From positions 1 through 54,813 of the forward strand of contig DASXUF010000119.1 in assembly GCA_036504975.1 (NCBI GenBank): a stretch of DNA of 54,813 bases. Reading direction: 5' to 3'. The stretch is from Candidatus Binatia bacterium. GTDB lineage: Bacteria; Desulfobacterota; Binatia; UBA9968. Numbering within the stretch: position 1 is the stretch's first letter; each line of letters begins with the position of its first letter. Shown piece by piece: positions 50,869 to 54,813 of this stretch. The notes beneath the pieces are model-generated. The model did not search any database, was not told the DNA's origin, and saw only the letters and a program-made list of their open reading frames with translations. A program made the position numbers and the translations under genes.

Positions 50869-51855
50869 CTACCTAGCCAGTCCCAATTCCTTCCTTGCTT
50901 TTTCCACAAAGCTGTAGTCTACAACCTGAGCCGCGCTGACCGGCCGGGAGACCTTTGCGCTCTCCCGTGCGAGGTCGACAAGCACTTGCACGGACTCGGG
51001 CTTGACCGACGCGTCTTTGGTTAGGACGCGATTGACTTGCCGCGCCATTTCGCCGGCCATCTTGCGATCGTTAACCTTCCACTGCTTCATCAAAATATTT
51101 GTGACCGCTTCCTGGTTGGCTTTATTCCACACGAATTGTAGACCGCGCAGCGTCGCCCGCACCATGCGATAAACCTCGTCCGCGTTCTCCCGAATTCTTT
51201 TTTCCGAAGTCCCGAAACCGTTCTGGGGAAATTCCACCACATCCCCGGCAAAGATCAGCTCGTTGTAGCCTTTTTCCAGGGCTATGATGTTTTCCGGGAC
51301 GGACAAAAACGACGCGTCAACCACGTTGGATTCCAGTACCGCGAATCGGCTTGCTGCGGAGCCGCCCATGGGGAGCAATGAAACGTCTCGTCCAGGCTCG
51401 AGGCCGTAGTGTCTCAGCACTTTTTCGGCGATGAGAGTGGCTGAACCTCCCGGAGAGCTGCCGGCTACTTTTTTTCCTCTTAGCTGTTTCGGATCTTTGA
51501 TTTCCTTTTTGCTGATGAGAAACAGCAGGGGCTTAGAGACCGTGAAGAGCAGGACTTTCATCGGTTGCCCGTGCACGGCGGCGCCGATCGTGCCGGTGAC
51601 CGCGCCGTTGTAGTCGAGATCGCCGTTCAGCACCGCGGTGCTGGCCAGATTCGCCGGCATAAAAATGATCTCGAGGTCGAGGCCTTCGTCACGGAAAAAG
51701 CCTCTATGCTGTGCCGTATAGATCGCCAGGAAAGAGACATTAGTCGAGGAACTTCCCATGCGGACTTTTTTCAGCGTCTGCGCCCCGGCTTCGGCTGAGA
51801 AACAAAAGACCGCCGCCAAAAAACCCGCAAACCAAAGCTTCAGACCGCCTTTCAT
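50869..51855 (-). CDS. ABC transporter substrate-binding protein (NMT1/SsuA-like)
   Basis: 328 residues. Leader LKLWFAGFLAAVFCFSAEAGAQ; mature part with FLAIYTAQHRGFFRDEGLDL, GTIGAAVHGQPMKVLL and LRGKKVAGSSPGGSATLIAE. The end DYSFVEKARKELGLAR differs from the QLYK and KLYK tails of the central island and is closer to the partial protein at 53911-54813. I chose the start at 51855, with AAGGAGG 5 bases upstream, over one 19 codons earlier. It follows the BNR gene in the same minus-strand unit. Ligand unknown. Confidence 0.9.
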   Translation of the reverse strand: MKGGLKLWFAGFLAAVFCFSAEAGAQTLKKVRMGSSSTNVSFLAIYTAQHRGFFRDEGLDLEIIFMPANLASTAVLNGDLDYNGAVTGTIGAAVHGQPMKVLLFTVSKPLLFLISKKEIKDPKQLRGKKVAGSSPGGSATLIAEKVLRHYGLEPGRDVSLLPMGGSAASRFAVLESNVVDASFLSVPENIIALEKGYNELIFAGDVVEFPQNGFGTSEKRIRENADEVYRMVRATLRGLQFVWNKANQEAVTNILMKQWKVNDRKMAGEMARQVNRVLTKDASVKPESVQVLVDLARESAKVSRPVSAAQVVDYSFVEKARKELGLAR

Positions 51856-51913
51856 TGACGCCTCCTTCGCTTCTTGAACCGACTCCTCGCTTCGCCTCGT
51901 TCCTTTCCTCATC

Positions 51914-52969
51914 TCAATCCGCCGCCGCCCACAACACCCGGTCCGCCGGTAGTTGGATCGGCACGTCCTGCCAGCTTTCCCCGCGATCCCGACTCACGAT
52001 AATTTTTCCCGCCCCTCCCCTGCCGGAGGCATGCCCGCGTGCCACCGCGCCGAGGCCGGCGAATAGAGAGTTGGCATCGTACGGATGGTGCACCAGCGCC
52101 CATACCATGGGGTCTAGATTCTCCGGCAACCCATCTCCCGCGCGCCGCCAGGACTTTGCGCCGTCCGCGCTCTTGAAGAGCGCGGCGCGGGCGCCCCGTC
52201 CTTCTCGTCTCCAGACGCCGGGCGATCCTTCGGCGGTTGCCACCAGCATCTCCGGGTTCCCTCCCGGCCGCGCCGGCGGCAGGAAAAGAAAATCGTGGAA
52301 GTAATCTCGGGTGAGCCCGTTCTCGGCGCGCACCCAGCCGTTGGCGGGCTCATCGCTGGTGAAGAAGCCGCGCGCGCTCGCGACGTAATAGCGGTCGAAA
52401 CGGCCCGGCAGATTCGCGATCACGTGAATGTCGAGATAATCGATCCCTCCGCTGACGCCTTCCCAGGTTTCGCCGCGGTCGAAGCTGCGCACGATGCCGC
52501 CGTGCTCGATACAGAGATAGAGCGTCCGCGCATCGTCCGGATGGACGAAAATGTTGCGCACGTGTCCCTGGTGCGGCGGCTGCGGAAACCACCAGTGTTT
52601 TTTCACCGGCTCCGGAAGCGCTTGCAGCGACGCCGACTCGTTCCAGTTGTCGCCGCGGTCCTCGCTGCGGTAGAGCGCCACCGGCTCGACGCCGGTGTAG
52701 ATCACATCGTCGGAAGTGGAATCGACGGCGACCGAGCGGATGTCGCCGTCTAAAATTTTATTCCAGGTCCGGCCGCCGTCCGCGGTGCGGTAAAGCCCGT
52801 CGTGGGTGACGCCGACGTAAACGCGCTCCGGTTGATCGTGACAGCCATGGATCGAATCGATGATGCCGTTCTCGAAGCCGTGGCTCACTTCTTCCCAGCC
52901 GCCGTTGTTAGATCGCCAGACGATCAAGCCGTGCTGTGTGCCGGCGTAAAGGCGCACTTTGTCGCTCAT
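51914..52969 (-). CDS. BNR/Asp-box repeat beta-propeller protein
   Basis: 351 residues with repeated sialidase-type Asp-boxes: TADGGRTW, SEDRGDNW, SFDRGETW, SADGAKSW and SRDRGESW, spaced about 45-70 residues apart, each after a strand such as LYRT or VRSF. Such propellers are found in sortilin/VPS10-like, sialidase and photosystem-assembly proteins. No signal peptide is visible at the N-terminus (MSDKVRLYAGTQHGLIVW), so the protein is probably cytoplasmic. AGGAG lies before the ATG. It lies between two SBP genes and an aldolase; its role there is unknown. Confidence 0.88.
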   Translation of the reverse strand: MSDKVRLYAGTQHGLIVWRSNNGGWEEVSHGFENGIIDSIHGCHDQPERVYVGVTHDGLYRTADGGRTWNKILDGDIRSVAVDSTSDDVIYTGVEPVALYRSEDRGDNWNESASLQALPEPVKKHWWFPQPPHQGHVRNIFVHPDDARTLYLCIEHGGIVRSFDRGETWEGVSGGIDYLDIHVIANLPGRFDRYYVASARGFFTSDEPANGWVRAENGLTRDYFHDFLFLPPARPGGNPEMLVATAEGSPGVWRREGRGARAALFKSADGAKSWRRAGDGLPENLDPMVWALVHHPYDANSLFAGLGAVARGHASGRGGAGKIIVSRDRGESWQDVPIQLPADRVLWAAAD

Positions 52970-52989
52970 AAACTCATCTCCTAATCGTT

Positions 52990-53160
52990 TAACTGTGAGT
53001 CCTCACGGCGCAAGTCTTCGGCCGCGGCCACTCCCTTCGGGATCTCAAATTGCAAATCTCAAATCTCATAATCTGAGATCTGAAATGTGCGATTTGAAAT
53101 TCCGAGCATAGCGAGGACTTGGCCCTCTTCCTCGCGCCCCTCGGCTTCGTAGTGAACATC
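52990..53160. repeat. Gap with AT-rich CAAATCTCAAATCTC-type repeats
   Basis: GATCTCAAATTGCAAATCTC, AAATCTCATAATCTGAGATC and the following ATTTGAAATTCCGAG are near-repeats of each other in both orientations. AGTCTTCGGCCGCGGCC (near 53010) recurs at about 13839. The gap between the aldolase and the BNR gene shows no supportable gene. Confidence 0.55.
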
Positions 53161-53167
53161 GCCCGGT

Positions 53168-53893
53168 TTATGGGAAAAGCTCGCTCTTTCCCGTCGCCGG
53201 CTGGCGGTCCCAGCGCTTTTCCAATTGCGTAAAATAATCCCAAGCGCGCTGCGCCCGCCGCTCAAGGGCGATCTCCGCGCCGAAGGCGCGGCATTCGTTC
53301 GGATTGATAATGCCCAAGCTCCCCAGGCAGGATGCCTGGAAGCTCTTTTTGCAATCGTCCTCCAAAACCAGCGCGGCGAAAAGGACCTCTTCAAGATTTT
53401 TTCCGACCACGACAATCCCGTGCCCGCGCATCAGGAGCGCGCGGTTTTTGCCGATGACTTTGACCATACGCTGTCCGCGCGCCGGCGTCGTCACAAGATG
53501 CGCTTCGCGGTAGAGCGGCACGCCCTCACTGAAGATCGCCCCTTGCAGAGTGACGGGCTGGAATTTGCGTTTGGCGATGGCAAAGAGCGTCGCATAGGGA
53601 GTATGAAGGTGAGCGACCGCCAGAGCGTTCTCGCGCCCGGCGTGCAGAGCGGTGTGGATCGGCCATTCCACGGGAGGGCGGCCGGCGCCGAGCGGGCGGC
53701 CTCCGAGATCCGTCTCCACCATCTCCTCGCCGCGGAAGTTGGCCTTGTCCGAGCCCATCGCCGGGGTCAGCAGAACTTTTTTGGCCGCGGGATCGTACAC
53801 GCTCACGTGGCCGAAGAGGCCGAGCATTCCCTGCATCGCGAAGATGCGTCCCACCTTTGCAAGTTTTTCTCTTGATTCGCTTTCGGAACTCAT
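53168..53893 (-). CDS. Class II aldolase/adducin family protein
   Basis: 241 residues. The zinc ligands are HLH in VAHLHTPYATLF and a later histidine in LLMRGHGIVVVG; the glutamate of PVEWPIHTAL is in the catalytic region. NLEEVLFAALVLEDDCK is the typical helix that follows. Family members split or epimerise phosphorylated or free hydroxy-oxo compounds, and some decarboxylate aromatic acids. GAGGAG is just upstream of the ATG. The 17-base gap to the upstream SBP suggests one operon; a catabolic role is plausible. Confidence 0.92.
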   Translation of the reverse strand: MSSESESREKLAKVGRIFAMQGMLGLFGHVSVYDPAAKKVLLTPAMGSDKANFRGEEMVETDLGGRPLGAGRPPVEWPIHTALHAGRENALAVAHLHTPYATLFAIAKRKFQPVTLQGAIFSEGVPLYREAHLVTTPARGQRMVKVIGKNRALLMRGHGIVVVGKNLEEVLFAALVLEDDCKKSFQASCLGSLGIINPNECRAFGAEIALERRAQRAWDYFTQLEKRWDRQPATGKSELFP

Positions 53894-53910
53894 CCTCTCG
53901 TCTCCTCTTA

Positions 53911-54813
53911 CTATCTAATGATGCGCTTGCTTTCGAATTCTTTCTTGACCTCTTCGACGAATTTTAGGTTCAGCACCTTCTCGGGAGCCACCGGCTCCTT
54001 GAGGTTCATCGGGAGCCTGACGTCATACTCCAACATGTTTTTGATTCCCTCCGGCGAAGGCATGCCCGGCACTCCTTCAGGGAGCGCCTTGACGTAGCGC
54101 GCGACTCCGTCGAGCAACATCGCCGGCGTGATGTTTCCGAGCTGGAGTTTTTTGACGGCGATCTGGCTGGACTCTTCCGGCCGCTCGCGTAAAAATACCA
54201 GCCCGCGGATCATCGCCCTGAGCCAGCGTTTGATCTGGGCCGGATTTTCCGCGATTTTTTTGTCCATCGTGGCGAATCCCTGAAACGGAAATGGAAAAAG
54301 GTCGCCCAGATATGCCAGGGTCTTGAGCCCTTCCTTCTCCGCGACGCTCGCTCCTCCCGGATCCATGGTCGCCGCCTGAACCGCGCCGGTCTTGACAGCC
54401 AGAATTCGCGCCGTCGTGCTGGTGCCCATCGTGATTCGAGTGATGTCTGCCGGAGTAAGCCCCGCGCGCTCGACGAACAGAGTGGTGAGCCTGTCCTGAG
54501 TATCGCCGATGCTGCCGACGGCGATTTTCTTGCCCTTGAGATCCGCCGCCTTCATCACGCTCGAATCCGTTATCAAATACCAGGTGACTTTCTCCGTCTG
54601 AAACATGATCACTTTGAGCGTCGCGCCTATGACCGCGGCGCGCATCCCGCTCCCGCCCGCGCCGCTGTAATTGACGTCGCCGCTGAGCAGCGCGGCCGTG
54701 GCCCTGGGGCCGGAAATGATGATGGTTTCGTTGTCGAGCCCCTCCTCACGGAAAAATCCTTTCGCGTCGGCAACGTAAACGGAAAGGTAGTTCAAAGTTC
54801 CCTGCGGGATGGC
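53911..54813 (-). CDS. ABC transporter substrate-binding protein (NMT1/SsuA-like), 5' end outside the window
   Basis: At least 301 codons; the frame is open to the window edge, so the signal peptide and first residues are missing. Visible parts are LNYLSVYVADAKGFFREEGL, SGDVNYSGAGGSGMRAAVIG, LKGKKIAVGSIGDTQDRLTT and a C-terminal LNLKFVEEVKKEFES. The same GFFRDEGLD-type start and charged end occur in the 50869 product. It is the first visible gene of the minus-strand unit. Confidence 0.9.
   Translation of the reverse strand, partial: AIPQGTLNYLSVYVADAKGFFREEGLDNETIIISGPRATAALLSGDVNYSGAGGSGMRAAVIGATLKVIMFQTEKVTWYLITDSSVMKAADLKGKKIAVGSIGDTQDRLTTLFVERAGLTPADITRITMGTSTTARILAVKTGAVQAATMDPGGASVAEKEGLKTLAYLGDLFPFPFQGFATMDKKIAENPAQIKRWLRAMIRGLVFLRERPEESSQIAVKKLQLGNITPAMLLDGVARYVKALPEGVPGMPSPEGIKNMLEYDVRLPMNLKEPVAPEKVLNLKFVEEVKKEFESKRIIR

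Noticed and set aside
1-54813. CRISPR arrays, tRNA and rRNA genes
   Set aside because: No regular repeat-spacer pattern or recognisable RNA gene was seen. The repeated units found are dispersed hairpins without uniform spacing.

Overview
The window looks like a piece of an uncultured, GC-rich soil or subsurface bacterium of the deltaproteobacterial / Rokubacteria / Binatota type. This is inferred from gene style only: many NMT1/SsuA-type substrate-binding proteins (SBPs), several UbiD-type decarboxylases, amidohydrolases, LLM flavin oxidoreductases, cupins and xanthine-dehydrogenase-type molybdoenzymes, with dispersed palindromic repeats. No rRNA, tRNA or CRISPR array is visible, so the taxonomy stays tentative.

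Region 1 (173-6468) has two divergent operons around a GntR/FCD regulator. The minus-strand operon (3213 to 173) encodes a split thiamine-diphosphate decarboxylase, an SBP-like protein without a signal peptide and an amidohydrolase. The plus-strand operon encodes the regulator, two 4,5-dihydroxyphthalate-decarboxylase-like proteins and a VOC protein between them. Two TTGTNNACAA-type operators precede the regulator.

Region 2 (6500-29901) is a plus-strand catabolic island. A module of bicupin, three SBPs, UbiD and a family-5 SBP occurs twice (7892-17869 and 22507-29901). Between and within the copies are a full-length molybdopterin dehydrogenase subunit, an internally deleted paralogue, a PqqC/CADD-like oxygenase-fold protein, a third UbiD and a further SBP. 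No permease or ATPase is present. Hairpin repeats fill the gaps between genes, and one repeat lies in frame inside a UbiD gene.

Region 3 (30130-47806) is a surface-glycan or modified-product cluster with visibly lower GC and weaker ribosome-binding sites. It begins with an IS200-type insertion that abuts an asparagine-synthase-like gene lacking its amidotransferase domain. Then come four intact and one broken GT4 glycosyltransferases, two GT2s, a radical-SAM/SPASM protein, an HprK-like ATPase, an unknown deacetylase-like protein, two degenerate HD-domain proteins (one fused to an SMP-30 lactonase), an NTP_transf_5 protein, an epimerase remnant and a UDP-sugar dehydrogenase. The GT4-GT4-GT2 unit is duplicated.

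Region 4 (48050-50815) is a sensor kinase and NtrC-type sigma-54 activator pair. Region 5 (50869-54813, minus strand) returns to catabolic style: two SBPs, a BNR-repeat propeller and a class II aldolase. The last SBP runs off the window.
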